Of a stretch of 64,000 nt of DNA, positions 1 to 9,679 are shown piece by piece. The translations under genes were made by a program, and so were the position numbers. The stretch lies in contig NZ_JAPFRD010000009.1 of NCBI RefSeq assembly GCF_026183695.1, positions 265,453 through 329,452 on the forward strand, read 5' to 3'. A model generated the notes under the pieces. It worked only from the letters and a program-made list of their open reading frames with translations, did not search any database and was not told where the DNA came from. Source of the stretch: Alteromonas aquimaris (lineage in GTDB: Bacteria; Pseudomonadota; Gammaproteobacteria; Enterobacterales; Alteromonadaceae). The first letter of the stretch is position 1; each line of letters begins with the position of its first letter.

Positions 1-2442
1 CTCTTCTGGCTCTCGCACAGAATCTTCAATATCCGGGGCTACTTCCTCTGTAATGTCGTCAGCCTGCTCAAGTGTTTCATCTTCCTGTCCCGCTGCTTCC
101 TCGCCCGAGCTGTCCTCTTCTAGCTCTCGTTTAGAATCTTCAGCGCCTAGGCCAACTTCCTCTGTACTTTCATCAGCCTGCTCAGGCGTTTTTTCTTGAT
201 CATGTTCGAGGAGGTCATCTTTATCATTTTCTGGCGAAAACTCTTGCCCTTCGAACGAATCGTTTTGCGCGAGGCTCTCGTCTTCGAAATCAGCGTCCGA
301 TTCATCAAGTTCATCGCCTTCAAGTTCAGTTACTAATTCATCTGAAAGCGAGTCCAACTGATCTTCAGCTTCTGAGCTTTCTGCTTGCAGTTCAGCAAGC
401 AGTTCATCAGCAAGCGGATCATTCAGGTCCGTTTCCTGGCCGGAATCGACCTCATTCTCTGCCTGTAATTCAGCTAGTAATTCATCAGACAAGGGATCAT
501 CGATTTCTTCGCTTTCAATTGCTGGCTCTTCGCTACCAGCTTGTTCTGACTGCGTTGGTTCAACTTCTTCAGCATTATCTTCCTCACCAGAGGTTGGCTC
601 CCCTTCCAGCGCAGCGTCACCTTCCTGCAGTTCAGCAATAAGGTCATCGGAAAGCGGATCGTCAAATTCGTCTGCATTCGCCATGTCCTCTACATTGATT
701 TCATCCAAATCGTCAGAGAGTGCATCAAGATCCTGAATAGCTTGAGGAGAAGGCGGCGACACTTCCGTTTCGTCATCATCAGTCCCGTCTCTGTCCTCGA
801 GCATGTCTTCAGACAACCCGCCCATCATTTCAAGCTGCTCTATTTCGCCAAGGATCTCATCAGTTAATCGCTCCAGATCCTGATTTTGCTCGTTAATTTC
901 TTTGTCGAGCTTCTCAAGCATATTTTCGTCAACAGCATCATCGCCTAACTGCTCTTCGAAGCTAGGTTTTTTTTGTTCTTCTTCGAGCAATTCGTCAATG
1001 CTTATTTCGGGCTTCTCGTCATCGTCTAGTTGAGGGGCAGCTTTTTCCTCCACTTCAGCGGATGGAGCCTCGGCTGATTCAAGCTCAGGCTCAGGATTGG
1101 TATCTGCTTCTTGATCAACTTCAGTTCCGTCTTCAGACTCTGATTCATCGGCTGTTTCCTCAAAGAGTTCGTTGCTGTCATCTTCAAACTCACCGAGATC
1201 GCCGGCAATATCATCTTCAGATAAATCTATTGCTGAATCTTCTTCCTCATTACCTATGGAAGAACTACTTAAATCCTCTTCATCAAATAAACTATCCAGC
1301 TCATCTTGTTCGAGCGAATCGTTACCCTCATCGAAATCGGTTTCGTCATCAGGGACCAACATGTCGTCATCAAGATCAGCGAAGTTTTCAAGTTCATCAT
1401 CCAACGCATCTTCAAGTTCGTTTGACAATACATCATCTAACAAATCGTCATCGTTAAACAGTTCATCTTCTGACAGTTCTTCGTCATCAAAATCATCCAC
1501 CAGCGAGGGTACGGAATCGTCTGCGTCGACAGCAGGCTTCGGTTGGGGCGGCGGTGTGGTGACAGCCGGCGCTGCCTCGGCCGCAGGTTGCTTACGTAAA
1601 AGGAAATACCCTAACCCACCAAGCAATAACAGTGTGATGATACTGGAACCAAGTATGAGCATGGTCGAATTAGAACTGCCAGAGGATTCTACTGGGCGTT
1701 GAACAGGCTGCTGCTCTCGCTGCTGCTGGATCAACTCAAGCAATTGCTTTTGCAGAGCGAGTTGCTCATCCATTTGGGCCTGAACATCTTCTTTTACCTG
1801 GTCGCGAAGGGTCTGAAGATCCTCATTAACTTTTTCCACTCGTTCATATAATTTGCGATTATCGTCAAGGATGGAGCGCACACTCTCCAATGACGAGGCA
1901 AACTGTTGCCTCAAATCGTCAAACTGACGGGATTGTTGTGCATCGAGGCGGGTGATTTTTTCCTCTATCGCAGATTTAGTAGTACTTAAATCTTCCTGGT
2001 TAACTAAAGGCACAGGTGGCTTTAGATTCCGAACACTGGTGCCGGGAACATTTGGCATGCGGGCGAATTCGGCATCATCTTGTTCTGCACGCTGGCGAGC
2101 TTTTTCTTTATCTATTCTTGCCGCATAGCGTTCTGAAGGTAATCGTAACGTTTCACCGTCAATCAGTAAATTTAGGTTGTTTTGTTCAAACGCATTCGGA
2201 TTGAGTTCGTAAATGGCCACCATGACCTGATACACACTCAGGTTGGGGTTCTGGCGATAGCGATCGGCTATGCGCCACAAGGTATCCTGTGAGTCTATTG
2301 GCCCGTACACCACACCGGAGAATTGCTCCGTGGCGTCTTTTGGTCCTTTAAGGGGAGTCTCCCGTTCTTGCCCAGCAGATAAGGAAGGTACCGCCAACAT
2401 TAACAACGTTAGTAGCAGCAAGCCGGTTAAATGCAATTTCAT
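1..2442 (-). CDS. fimV: FimV/HubP family polar/peptidoglycan-binding protein (3' truncated by window)
   Basis: The reading frame is open from the ATG at 2442 to the window edge (814 codons), so the C-terminus is missing. The N-terminus is a hydrophobic signal peptide (MKLHLTGLLLLTLLMLAVPS). A LysM-like region follows at about residues 45-105 (DTLWRIADRYR, then YELNPNAF and GETLRLP), then a glutamine-rich coiled coil at about 140-235. One membrane segment lies near 255-275 (MLILGSSIITLLLLGGLGYF). After it comes a very long Asp/Glu-rich low-complexity region. This order is typical of FimV (Pseudomonas) and HubP (Vibrio, Shewanella), which organise the cell pole, type IV pili and chemoreceptors. 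A TPR-like C-terminal domain is expected outside the window. The family call is strong; whether it acts as a pilus factor or a polar hub cannot be told from sequence. Confidence 0.9.
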   Translation of the reverse strand, partial: MKLHLTGLLLLTLLMLAVPSLSAGQERETPLKGPKDATEQFSGVVYGPIDSQDTLWRIADRYRQNPNLSVYQVMVAIYELNPNAFEQNNLNLLIDGETLRLPSERYAARIDKEKARQRAEQDDAEFARMPNVPGTSVRNLKPPVPLVNQEDLSTTKSAIEEKITRLDAQQSRQFDDLRQQFASSLESVRSILDDNRKLYERVEKVNEDLQTLRDQVKEDVQAQMDEQLALQKQLLELIQQQREQQPVQRPVESSGSSNSTMLILGSSIITLLLLGGLGYFLLRKQPAAEAAPAVTTPPPQPKPAVDADDSVPSLVDDFDDEELSEDELFNDDDLLDDVLSNELEDALDDELENFADLDDDMLVPDDETDFDEGNDSLEQDELDSLFDEEDLSSSSIGNEEEDSAIDLSEDDIAGDLGEFEDDSNELFEETADESESEDGTEVDQEADTNPEPELESAEAPSAEVEEKAAPQLDDDEKPEISIDELLEEEQKKPSFEEQLGDDAVDENMLEKLDKEINEQNQDLERLTDEILGEIEQLEMMGGLSEDMLEDRDGTDDDETEVSPPSPQAIQDLDALSDDLDEINVEDMANADEFDDPLSDDLIAELQEGDAALEGEPTSGEEDNAEEVEPTQSEQAGSEEPAIESEEIDDPLSDELLAELQAENEVDSGQETDLNDPLADELLAELQAESSEAEDQLDSLSDELVTELEGDELDESDADFEDESLAQNDSFEGQEFSPENDKDDLLEHDQEKTPEQADESTEEVGLGAEDSKRELEEDSSGEEAAGQEDETLEQADDITEEVAPDIEDSVREPEE

Positions 2443-2804
2443 AGCGTTCCTATATGCCCTTAAGCGTCATGAGTAAGTTTGCCTCTTACCCAATCTGGCG
2501 GCCTCACTCGACATTGATTAAAGAGTGGGCAGCATTGTTGTTATTCTAACGTGTCGATAATCACGCGTTCTCAACATCGTTTTCCTGACGTTTAACTCTT
2601 ATAGTGTGTTGTCATTCATTAGTTACCTGATTTCTTGCTCTGTTCAGGTGACAATATTTTGTCTTTTTACCTAACAACAAGAAAACAATGCAATTTATAA
2701 TCCAGCTTGGTTATTTACCTTTACCAAACAAACTATAAACCACTTAGTGCCACCAATCTAGATTGGCTTCAATTTTCTCTCTAATTCATTTTTAAAGTGA
2801 ATAC
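2443..2804. other. Intergenic region upstream of fimV
   Basis: About 360 bases between the fimV start and the asd terminator. It is AT-rich and should hold the fimV promoter. I see no convincing ORF, RNA gene or repeat. Confidence 0.5.
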
Positions 2805-2830
2805 AAAATGCCGCATCAATGCGGCATTTT
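2805..2830 (-). terminator. Rho-independent terminator after asd
   Basis: A perfect 12-bp inverted repeat (AAAATGCCGCAT / ATGCGGCATTTT) with a 2-base centre lies 29 bases downstream of the asd stop. A/T runs on both sides would make it work in either direction. It separates asd from fimV. Confidence 0.85.
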
Positions 2831-2858
2831 TCTTTATCTATAGACCTTATCGGCCGGA

Positions 2859-3875
2859 TTAATAAAAATCTTTGAGCAGAGTTTCTGCAATTTGCACACT
2901 ATTTGTAGCAGCACCTTTGCGAATGTTGTCAGACACTACCCACATATTTATCCCGTTAGGGTGAGTAATATCGTTGCGGATCCTACCGACGTGCACCCAA
3001 TCGTTTCCGCTGGCATTCGAAACCTGAGTAGGGAATTGTTCACGCGTTTCATACAGTTTTACCCCAGGCGCATTAGCGAGCAATTGCTTTACTTCTTCTG
3101 CGTCAATTGGCTGACGCGTTTCAATGTGCACCGCCTCACCGTGGCCATAAAATACTGGTACCCGCACAGCCGTCGCATTTACCAAAATACTGTCATCACC
3201 CATTATCTTCTGGGTTTCCCAAGACATTTTCATTTCTTCTTTGGTGTAATCGTTATCTAAAAACACATCAATTTGCGGTATCACATTAAAAGCGATCTGG
3301 CGACTGAATGACTCCGATTTAGCTTCGCGCGCATTCAACAAGTCAGCGGTTTGTTTAGCGAGTTCTTCCATGGCGCTCTTCCCCGCCCCTGAGACCGACT
3401 GGTAAGTACTCACATTAATCCGCTCGATACCCACCGCATCGTGAATAGGCTTTAATGCCACCAACATTTGGATGGTAGAGCAGTTCGGGTTGGCAATAAT
3501 ATTGCGATTACGAAAATCCGCTAAGGTATGGGCGTTCACTTCCGGAACGACTAACGGAATGTCAGGTTCATAGCGAAACTGTGAAGTATTATCGATTACA
3601 ACACAACCTGCTTCGGCTGCCATAGGCGCATATTTTGCAGAGACTGAACCACCTGCAGAGAAAAAGCCAAACTGAGCTTGCGACCAATCGAACGAATCGG
3701 CATCCAGCACCTCTATTTCTTCCCCTTTAAAAGTCACGGTGCCACCAGCAGAACGAGCACTAGCTAACGGATACAGCGTTTTGACCGGAAATTTTCGCTG
3801 TTCAAGAATTTCCATCATGGTTTGACCAACTAATCCGGTGGCGCCTAACACGGCAACATCAAACGCTTGTGACAT
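2859..3875 (-). CDS. asd: Aspartate-semialdehyde dehydrogenase
   Basis: 338 residues. It reduces aspartyl phosphate to aspartate semialdehyde with NADPH, the branch point to lysine/diaminopimelate, threonine and methionine. An N-terminal nucleotide-binding motif (GATGLVGQ, residues 11-18) is followed by the catalytic cysteine in NPNCSTIQ (Cys132) and the likely catalytic histidine in YGHGEAVH (His245). Length and motifs match the shorter class also found in Vibrio and Gram-positives (Asd/Usg type) rather than the 367-residue E. coli Asd. It lies on the same strand after pdxB with a 75-base gap, and its own terminator follows. A Usg paralogue lacking activity is less likely because Cys and His are both kept. 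Confidence 0.93.
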   Translation of the reverse strand: MSQAFDVAVLGATGLVGQTMMEILEQRKFPVKTLYPLASARSAGGTVTFKGEEIEVLDADSFDWSQAQFGFFSAGGSVSAKYAPMAAEAGCVVIDNTSQFRYEPDIPLVVPEVNAHTLADFRNRNIIANPNCSTIQMLVALKPIHDAVGIERINVSTYQSVSGAGKSAMEELAKQTADLLNAREAKSESFSRQIAFNVIPQIDVFLDNDYTKEEMKMSWETQKIMGDDSILVNATAVRVPVFYGHGEAVHIETRQPIDAEEVKQLLANAPGVKLYETREQFPTQVSNASGNDWVHVGRIRNDITHPNGINMWVVSDNIRKGAATNSVQIAETLLKDFY

Positions 3876-3950
3876 GTATCTGATTCTCCTAACTATTAAC
3901 TTTAAATTTGGTATTTCGGCGATATGAACACTGTAATGATGAAAGCGTGT

Positions 3951-5102
3951 TCACCCCTCGTATAACATAAAGCCTATCGCTTTTAATTGTGCTTGCACAT
4001 GTTTATTTATCTGACCACGCACACTAAGTGTACATGAGCTGATCTCACGTCTTATACGATACGCTTTGCGCAGCGCGGCAAATTGATTTGATTGTGCCAT
4101 GCTTTGGCGGAAATGTTTATCATCTTCTCTGATATCATATATTGGCAATAATAACGTTCGCCAATCGGCCATCGTTAGCTTATCTGGCCCGATATCGTCA
4201 GCATTAACGATTATGGGGGGGATCACGGGAAGAAATTCATCAAGATGCTTCTCAATTGGCCGGCTAAGCTGGCTGCACACTTGTTCATAAACCATTTGTG
4301 TTCCACGCAGCTTCCCTTCCACACTATGCCCTGCAATATGTGGCGTGGCTAGAAAACAGTAGCCTATAAGTGAGGTATCAATATCGGGCTCATTATCAAA
4401 AACATCGAGTATAAGCGTCGGGGGCGCTGCTTGCTGCATCCGCTGCTTTAACGCGCGTTCATTAATCACTTCACCACGTCCAGCGTTCATCAGTATTTGG
4501 TGGTCTTTAATCGCTCCCAGTTCCGCCATGCCGATTAGATGATGTGTCGCATCTTCTCCGCTCGTGGTAAACGGCACGTGCAAAGAAATCACATCACATT
4601 CAAGCACCTCAGCAAGGGTTACCAGTTTTCGTTTGTCACCGCGTTTTTGCAACGGCGGATCACACAGTTTAACGTTGATCTCCATTGCCGTTAACAATGT
4701 CGCAAGCATGCTTCCAACATTGCCTGCACCCACAATGCCCACCGTCGCATTTGCCAGATCAATTCGATGTTGTGCATCCGCTATAAGCAAAGCGCTGATC
4801 ACCCATTCCGCGACGCCCCTTGCGTTGCACCCAGCGGCCGATTGCCAACGGATGCCGGCCTGTTTAAGAAAAGCCTTATCCAAGTGATTAGTGCCAGCCG
4901 TAGCGGTTGTCACAAATTCAAGCTGGGAATTTTTACCTAACACTGTTTCATTAACAGTAGTGGTGGAACGTACTACTAATATTGACACATCGTTTAGATG
5001 CGCTGCTGTAAGTTTACCTGCAGGAAAACTACTGACCTCTCCCAACCCGGCGAAATACTCCTGCCCTTTTGGAATACTGTCTTCAAATAATATTTTGATC
5101 AT
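3951..5102 (-). CDS. pdxB: Erythronate-4-phosphate dehydrogenase
   Basis: 383 residues. It oxidises 4-phosphoerythronate in the DXP-dependent pyridoxal phosphate pathway. It has a D-isomer 2-hydroxyacid dehydrogenase fold with NAD motif GAGNVG (125-130) and the catalytic triad visible as Arg209 (NAGRGE), Glu238 (NEPD) and His255 (PHIAGHS). The C-terminal PdxB dimerisation domain is present at about 290-383, which separates it from general 2-hydroxyacid dehydrogenases. It lies between fabB and asd on the same strand, the neighbourhood also seen in E. coli (pdxB-usg) and in other gammaproteobacteria. Confidence 0.95.
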   Translation of the reverse strand: MIKILFEDSIPKGQEYFAGLGEVSSFPAGKLTAAHLNDVSILVVRSTTTVNETVLGKNSQLEFVTTATAGTNHLDKAFLKQAGIRWQSAAGCNARGVAEWVISALLIADAQHRIDLANATVGIVGAGNVGSMLATLLTAMEINVKLCDPPLQKRGDKRKLVTLAEVLECDVISLHVPFTTSGEDATHHLIGMAELGAIKDHQILMNAGRGEVINERALKQRMQQAAPPTLILDVFDNEPDIDTSLIGYCFLATPHIAGHSVEGKLRGTQMVYEQVCSQLSRPIEKHLDEFLPVIPPIIVNADDIGPDKLTMADWRTLLLPIYDIREDDKHFRQSMAQSNQFAALRKAYRIRREISSCTLSVRGQINKHVQAQLKAIGFMLYEG

Positions 5103-5150
5103 TTAACGGCGTGTAAGCTGGCGTGGTAGATAACTAAAAAAGGAATGCTA

Positions 5151-5172
5151 GCGCATATCGGGTGATATGCGC
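5151..5172 (-). terminator. Inverted repeat between fabB and pdxB, possible terminator
   Basis: A perfect 9-bp stem (GCGCATATC / GATATGCGC) with a GGGT loop, 21 bases after the fabB stop. On the minus strand a T6 run follows only after about 9 bases, so the terminator call is moderate. Confidence 0.5.
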
Positions 5173-5192
5173 CAGAAGTATTGTATGCTTTA

Positions 5193-6407
5193 TCAGGCTG
5201 AATAGCGTCTTAGCACTAAGGTTGCGTTGGTGCCTCCAAAGCCAAAGCTATTAGACATCACCTGATTTAGCGTGGTCTCGCGGGTTTGCGTGACAATATC
5301 CAGTCCTTTGGCCGCTTCATCAAGATTATCAATGTTTATAGACGGAGCGATAAAGTTGTGTTGCATCATTAGCAAGCTGTATATCGCTTCGTTCACACCT
5401 GCCGCACCCAGTGCATGACCGGTCAATGATTTTGTCGCACTGATAGGAACACCTGACTTACCAAATACTTCTTGAATAGCAGCCAACTCCTTCACATCAC
5501 CTACCGGAGTCGAAGTGCCATGCGTATTGAGGTAATCAATGGGTCCTTCGATCCCCTGCATCGCCATCTTCATGCAACGAATGGCTCCTTCACCAGAAGG
5601 TGCAACCATATCAAAGCCATCCGACGTGGCGCCGTAGCCCACTACTTCACCATAAATCTTAGCGCCACGCGCCAGTGCATGTTCCAGTTCTTCCACTACC
5701 ACCATGCCACCGCCGCCGGAACTGACAAATCCATCCCGATCTGCATCATAGGTGCGGGAGGCGACAGAAGGATTATCATTATATTTGCTGGATAGAGCCC
5801 CCATCGCATCAAACTGGCTCGACAACGACCAGTGTAGTTCCTCACCACCGCCGGCAAACACTACATCCTGCTTGCCTAGCTGAATAAGCTCAAGGGCGTT
5901 ACCTATACAGTGTGCGCTGGTTGCGCACGCAGACGCGATAGAGTAATTGATCCCTTTGATTTTAAATGGTGTGGCAAGACATGCAGAGACCGTTGAGGCC
6001 ATACAGCGAGGCACCATATAAGGCCCCATACGCTTGACACCTTTTTCACGCAAAATATCCGCTGATAGCACCTGATTCTCAGAAGATGCGCCGCCTGAAC
6101 CCGCAATGATGCCGGTACGTTCGTTTGAAATATCAGCTCCTTCCAGGCCTGAGTCGGCGATTGCCTGCTCCATTGCCACGTAAGCATACCCTGCGGCATC
6201 GCCCATAAAGCGCATGGCTTTACGATCAATATGTTCTTTCAAATCAATATTGATATTGCCCCACACCTTACTGCGTAAGCCCATTTCGGCGAACTGTTCT
6301 GAATAGGTAATGCCGGACTTGCCCGCTTTTAACGAAGCCAGCACTTCATCTTTGTTGACACCTATACTGGACACTATGCCCATGCCGGTGATAACTGCTC
6401 TTTTCAT
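5193..6407 (-). CDS. fabB: 3-oxoacyl-ACP synthase I (KAS I)
   Basis: 404 residues. It condenses malonyl-ACP with acyl-ACP in type II fatty acid synthesis and is needed for unsaturated fatty acids. The Cys-His-His triad is visible as Cys161 (ASACATSAH), His296 ([11 protein letters not shown]) and His331 ([10 protein letters not shown]), matching E. coli FabB Cys163/His298/His333. The C-terminal FGFGGTNA glycine motif is intact. It is divergent from mnmC, as in many gammaproteobacteria. FabF is less likely given the overall resemblance and the mnmC neighbourhood. Confidence 0.96.
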   Translation of the reverse strand: MKRAVITGMGIVSSIGVNKDEVLASLKAGKSGITYSEQFAEMGLRSKVWGNINIDLKEHIDRKAMRFMGDAAGYAYVAMEQAIADSGLEGADISNERTGIIAGSGGASSENQVLSADILREKGVKRMGPYMVPRCMASTVSACLATPFKIKGINYSIASACATSAHCIGNALELIQLGKQDVVFAGGGEELHWSLSSQFDAMGALSSKYNDNPSVASRTYDADRDGFVSSGGGGMVVVEELEHALARGAKIYGEVVGYGATSDGFDMVAPSGEGAIRCMKMAMQGIEGPIDYLNTHGTSTPVGDVKELAAIQEVFGKSGVPISATKSLTGHALGAAGVNEAIYSLLMMQHNFIAPSINIDNLDEAAKGLDIVTQTRETTLNQVMSNSFGFGGTNATLVLRRYSA

Positions 6408-6595
6408 AATCTACCCTTATATTGCTGCCGCCTATGGTAACGATTTTCGTTACAAAACTGGTCTGCTCTTTACCCTTTTGCGCTTATTTTCAACAAAATT
6501 TAATTTTAATCGCACAATCCGCTTTCAGGACTACCATCGCAGATCATGCATCGGTATGATCAGCCCTTTCAGTACAGCAAAACCTGAGAGAGTGT

Positions 6596-8560
6596 GTGAA
6601 GTCTACTTACGCCAGCGTGCATTTCAACCAAATTGGTACACCCGTTGCCGATAATTTTGATGATGTCTATTTTTCAAACGACAGTGGCATGGAAGAAACT
6701 CAATACGTTTTTTTGGCCGGAAATAATTTGCACGAACGCTGGCAGAATTGGCGTCAACCCACTTTTGTTATCGCTGAAACCGGGTTTGGAACCGGCTTAA
6801 ATCTTTTAGTGGTTATGACCGCATTTCGTGAATTTCGCAAAGCGAATCCTGACCACCCGCTCACTCGGCTTTATTTTATTACGACCGAGAAGTTTCCATT
6901 AAGTCAGCAGGATATGGCCCATGCATTGTCACGTTTCACCGCGTTAACCGAGGCGGCTAACACCCTACAAGCCCAATATCCTTTTGGCCTGAACGGCTGC
7001 CACCGCCTTCTTTTTGATAACTTTGCTACCACCGTCGACCTGTGGCTTTCCGATGTACACGACGCCATGTCCGACTGGCAGGTTCCTGAGCATGGTTTAG
7101 TTGACGCGTGGTTTCTGGATGGTTTTGCCCCAAGCAAGAACCCGCAAATGTGGACTGACGAGCTTTTTATCAATATGGCCAGATGTTCCAGACAACATGC
7201 AACATGTGCGACGTTTACTGCCGCCGGATTGGTCAAACGAGGCTTACAGGCAGCAGGCTTCACAGTATCCAAACGTAAAGGGTTTGGGCGCAAAAGAGAA
7301 ATGATCACTGCGGTTTTTACCTCACCAAAGACTAACGGCAACTCACCCACAAAAACTAGGCCCACGAGCGTTACTATCATCGGCGGGGGTATCGCCGCCG
7401 CCTCGCTTGCGTATTCCTTGAGCCAGAAAGGCATAAGCACTGCTCTTTATTGCGCTCACGAACCTGCAGATGGCGCATCAGGCAACCCTCAAGGTGGCCT
7501 ATATCCGCAGCTGCATGCTCAACCCAGTATCGCCAGCCAGCTACAGGCCCACGCCTTTTTGTTCGCCCGCCGTTTTTATCAGCATGTCAGTGATTTAGCT
7601 GAATTTAAACATGACTTTTGCGGAGTCTTGCAACTGGGCTTTAATGAGTCAGTGCGCCAACGTCAGCAGCGGTTGCTAGAAAATGGAATCTGGCCGCAGC
7701 AGCTTATTCGGCCGGTTGATGAACTAGAAGCAGAACACATAGCTGGAATACCTTTACCTTACTCAGGATTACACATTCCGTTGGGCGGTTGGATAAACCC
7801 TCCCTCGTTAATTGATTCATTACTGAACCTCGCCCAGAATACGGGACATCTGACTGTACATCGCCATCATCGACTTGTGCACCTCAAGGAGCACGAAGGT
7901 CAAACCCAGCTCGGTTTTGACAATGGCCACGCAATAGAAGCTCAGTGCGTAGTGCTGGCGACAGGGCATGAATTAGCTGATTTTGAACAATGTGCCGATC
8001 TTCCTTTACGCGCCGTTCGCGGTCAGGTAGAAGCCGTGGCTACACAAGCACCATTAAACCAATTAAAAACCGTGTTATGTCACAAAGGTTACCTGACGCC
8101 GGCCTTTAAGAACCGACATGCACTGGGTTCAACATATGTAAAACGGGATACGGCTACAGATGTGCGGTTAGCAGAAAGCCAACAAAATTTGGCTTTACAC
8201 CAACAAGCTTTAAAAAACACTAAATGGATTAATACGTTGTGCCATGATGGTAGCGCACGTGCAGCCATTCGCCTTGGCGTACCTGATCATCAGCCACTGT
8301 GCGGGCCGTTGCCAGAGGTGAACAAATACCATCAGTGGTATCAGTCGTTGCGTAAATACAGTGATGATGTGCCTGAAACGGTGGCCCAGCGGAACATCTA
8401 CGTACTAAGCGCACTGGGTTCCCGAGGTTTAACCACCGCCCCGTTGTTGGCTGAATCGTTAGCCTGTCAACTATGCCACCAGCCAAGTCCGTTAGGTCGG
8501 ACGCTGGCAAAAGCGGTCAATCCAAACCGCTTTCTATTAAAGGAACTGAAGCAAAAGTAG
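6596..8560 (+). CDS. mnmC: Bifunctional tRNA mnm5s2U biosynthesis enzyme MnmC
   Basis: 654 residues from a GTG start preceded by a GAGAG ribosome site. It finishes the 5-methylaminomethyl-2-thiouridine wobble modification. The N-terminal half is the SAM methyltransferase MnmD (ETGFGTGLN at 61-69; DGFAPSKNPQMW at 175-186). The C-terminal half is the FAD-dependent demodification domain, starting with the dinucleotide motif IIGGGIAAAS near residue 260. Both halves look intact. It converges on the FlgO-domain lipoprotein gene with only 3 bases between stops, and no terminator is visible there. Confidence 0.96.
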   Translation: MKSTYASVHFNQIGTPVADNFDDVYFSNDSGMEETQYVFLAGNNLHERWQNWRQPTFVIAETGFGTGLNLLVVMTAFREFRKANPDHPLTRLYFITTEKFPLSQQDMAHALSRFTALTEAANTLQAQYPFGLNGCHRLLFDNFATTVDLWLSDVHDAMSDWQVPEHGLVDAWFLDGFAPSKNPQMWTDELFINMARCSRQHATCATFTAAGLVKRGLQAAGFTVSKRKGFGRKREMITAVFTSPKTNGNSPTKTRPTSVTIIGGGIAAASLAYSLSQKGISTALYCAHEPADGASGNPQGGLYPQLHAQPSIASQLQAHAFLFARRFYQHVSDLAEFKHDFCGVLQLGFNESVRQRQQRLLENGIWPQQLIRPVDELEAEHIAGIPLPYSGLHIPLGGWINPPSLIDSLLNLAQNTGHLTVHRHHRLVHLKEHEGQTQLGFDNGHAIEAQCVVLATGHELADFEQCADLPLRAVRGQVEAVATQAPLNQLKTVLCHKGYLTPAFKNRHALGSTYVKRDTATDVRLAESQQNLALHQQALKNTKWINTLCHDGSARAAIRLGVPDHQPLCGPLPEVNKYHQWYQSLRKYSDDVPETVAQRNIYVLSALGSRGLTTAPLLAESLACQLCHQPSPLGRTLAKAVNPNRFLLKELKQK

Positions 8561-8563
8561 CAA

Positions 8564-9637
8564 TTATGGTGCGGATGCGTGACCAGTATAAAGCGAAGTA
8601 ACTATAAATGCGGGAATATGAACGCTCGCACTGGCGACCACTCGCTTTGAACTTACCGTGACAATGCGGGCATTCACCCTCACCCCACGCGAATCTTCGA
8701 TCATGGTACCGGTGAGAATATGGTCCATCTGCACCGATTGCGCCAGTCTTTTGCCACTGCGACTCATGGCGATATCCCCACGCGGTGTTACCCTGATTCC
8801 GTCAGTCACTTTAAAATCGACCACACCCACCCCGTATGCCTGTAGCTCAGTCATTAAAAGCTCCGCAAGCTGGTTGCCTAATATGGTAGTGTCGTTTAAG
8901 GCCGTATTGAGTCTGACAAAGCTAGTTATACCTACAAGCTCCTCGGTATTGAGTCCCATCGCTTTATCCATCAGCTCCATGGCTAGTTGGGAGGCGTAGT
9001 CAGCCACTTTTTTGTGGGTTTGGCGGGGATAAAAGCCACTTCGTAGCGGATCCTGATAGCCGCGATAAGCATAATGTGACTCATCTTCCTCTGGCGCTAC
9101 CTCTCGTGCTGGTTTTTTATGTTTTTTAGAGTGATGTTCCGTCGCCGCGTTGTTTTCTTTGTGATTCGTTGCTGGTTTACGTTGACTCGCGTTTGGCGCA
9201 GATTCATGCTGGGTTTTATCAGAGGAGGCGTTCACTACTTCCTGCGCCGGCTTACTTTGAGCTGGTTTTGTAGTCTCCTCACTATGCGCGGGAGCCGCTT
9301 TTTCTTCTATCTGGACGGCCGCAGATGGCTCGCTCTTTGTATGGGCGATTTCTTGTGACGCATCAGGCTTAACTGTGCCGGGTGTTTTTTCTTCTTTTAG
9401 CACAGAAGCATTAACACTTTGTTCCTGTTGCCTTTGCTGGCGATCCTGCGCGGCAGCGCGCAGTTCATCCTCATCAACCCTTTTGCTGGCGGCGCTGTCT
9501 GGTGATTGCACCTGGTTTTCTTCAGGCTGTGGATCAAATAGATACGCCACAGCTTCTTTGAACCTGTCACTTACCGTCGCACACCCAGAAAGGAGTATTG
9601 TTGTGCTTAACAGTAACGAAATTCTAATGTTCATCAT
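8564..9637 (-). CDS. FlgO-domain outer-membrane lipoprotein, third of three, with long linker
   Basis: 357 residues. A lipoprotein signal with lipobox LLSGC (Cys19) is followed by a linker of about 170 residues rich in Glu, Lys, Ala and Gln, then a C-terminal FlgO domain at about 210-355 (ITSFVRLNTAL, LGNQLAELLMTEL, VTDGIRVTPRGDIAMSRSG, HILTGTM, VNARIVTVSSKRVVASA). FlgO is known in Vibrio as an outer-membrane lipoprotein linked to flagellar stability. Here no flagellar gene is nearby and three paralogues sit in a row, so a flagellar role is not proven. It starts at a double ATG, 42 bases after the preceding paralogue. The linker may reach across the periplasm or bind peptidoglycan; that is inference. 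Confidence 0.85.
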   Translation of the reverse strand: MMNIRISLLLSTTILLSGCATVSDRFKEAVAYLFDPQPEENQVQSPDSAASKRVDEDELRAAAQDRQQRQQEQSVNASVLKEEKTPGTVKPDASQEIAHTKSEPSAAVQIEEKAAPAHSEETTKPAQSKPAQEVVNASSDKTQHESAPNASQRKPATNHKENNAATEHHSKKHKKPAREVAPEEDESHYAYRGYQDPLRSGFYPRQTHKKVADYASQLAMELMDKAMGLNTEELVGITSFVRLNTALNDTTILGNQLAELLMTELQAYGVGVVDFKVTDGIRVTPRGDIAMSRSGKRLAQSVQMDHILTGTMIEDSRGVRVNARIVTVSSKRVVASASVHIPAFIVTSLYTGHASAP

Positions 9638-9679
9638 ACAACCACTTCCCAGCTTTCACTTTTTACTTTTCATGACGCG

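Noticed and set aside
1172-1702. Serine-rich 176-codon ORF on the plus strand opposite fimV
   Set aside because: It is the antisense shadow of the Asp/Glu-rich fimV region; GAN/GAR codons read as TCN/CTY in reverse. No ribosome site and no family.
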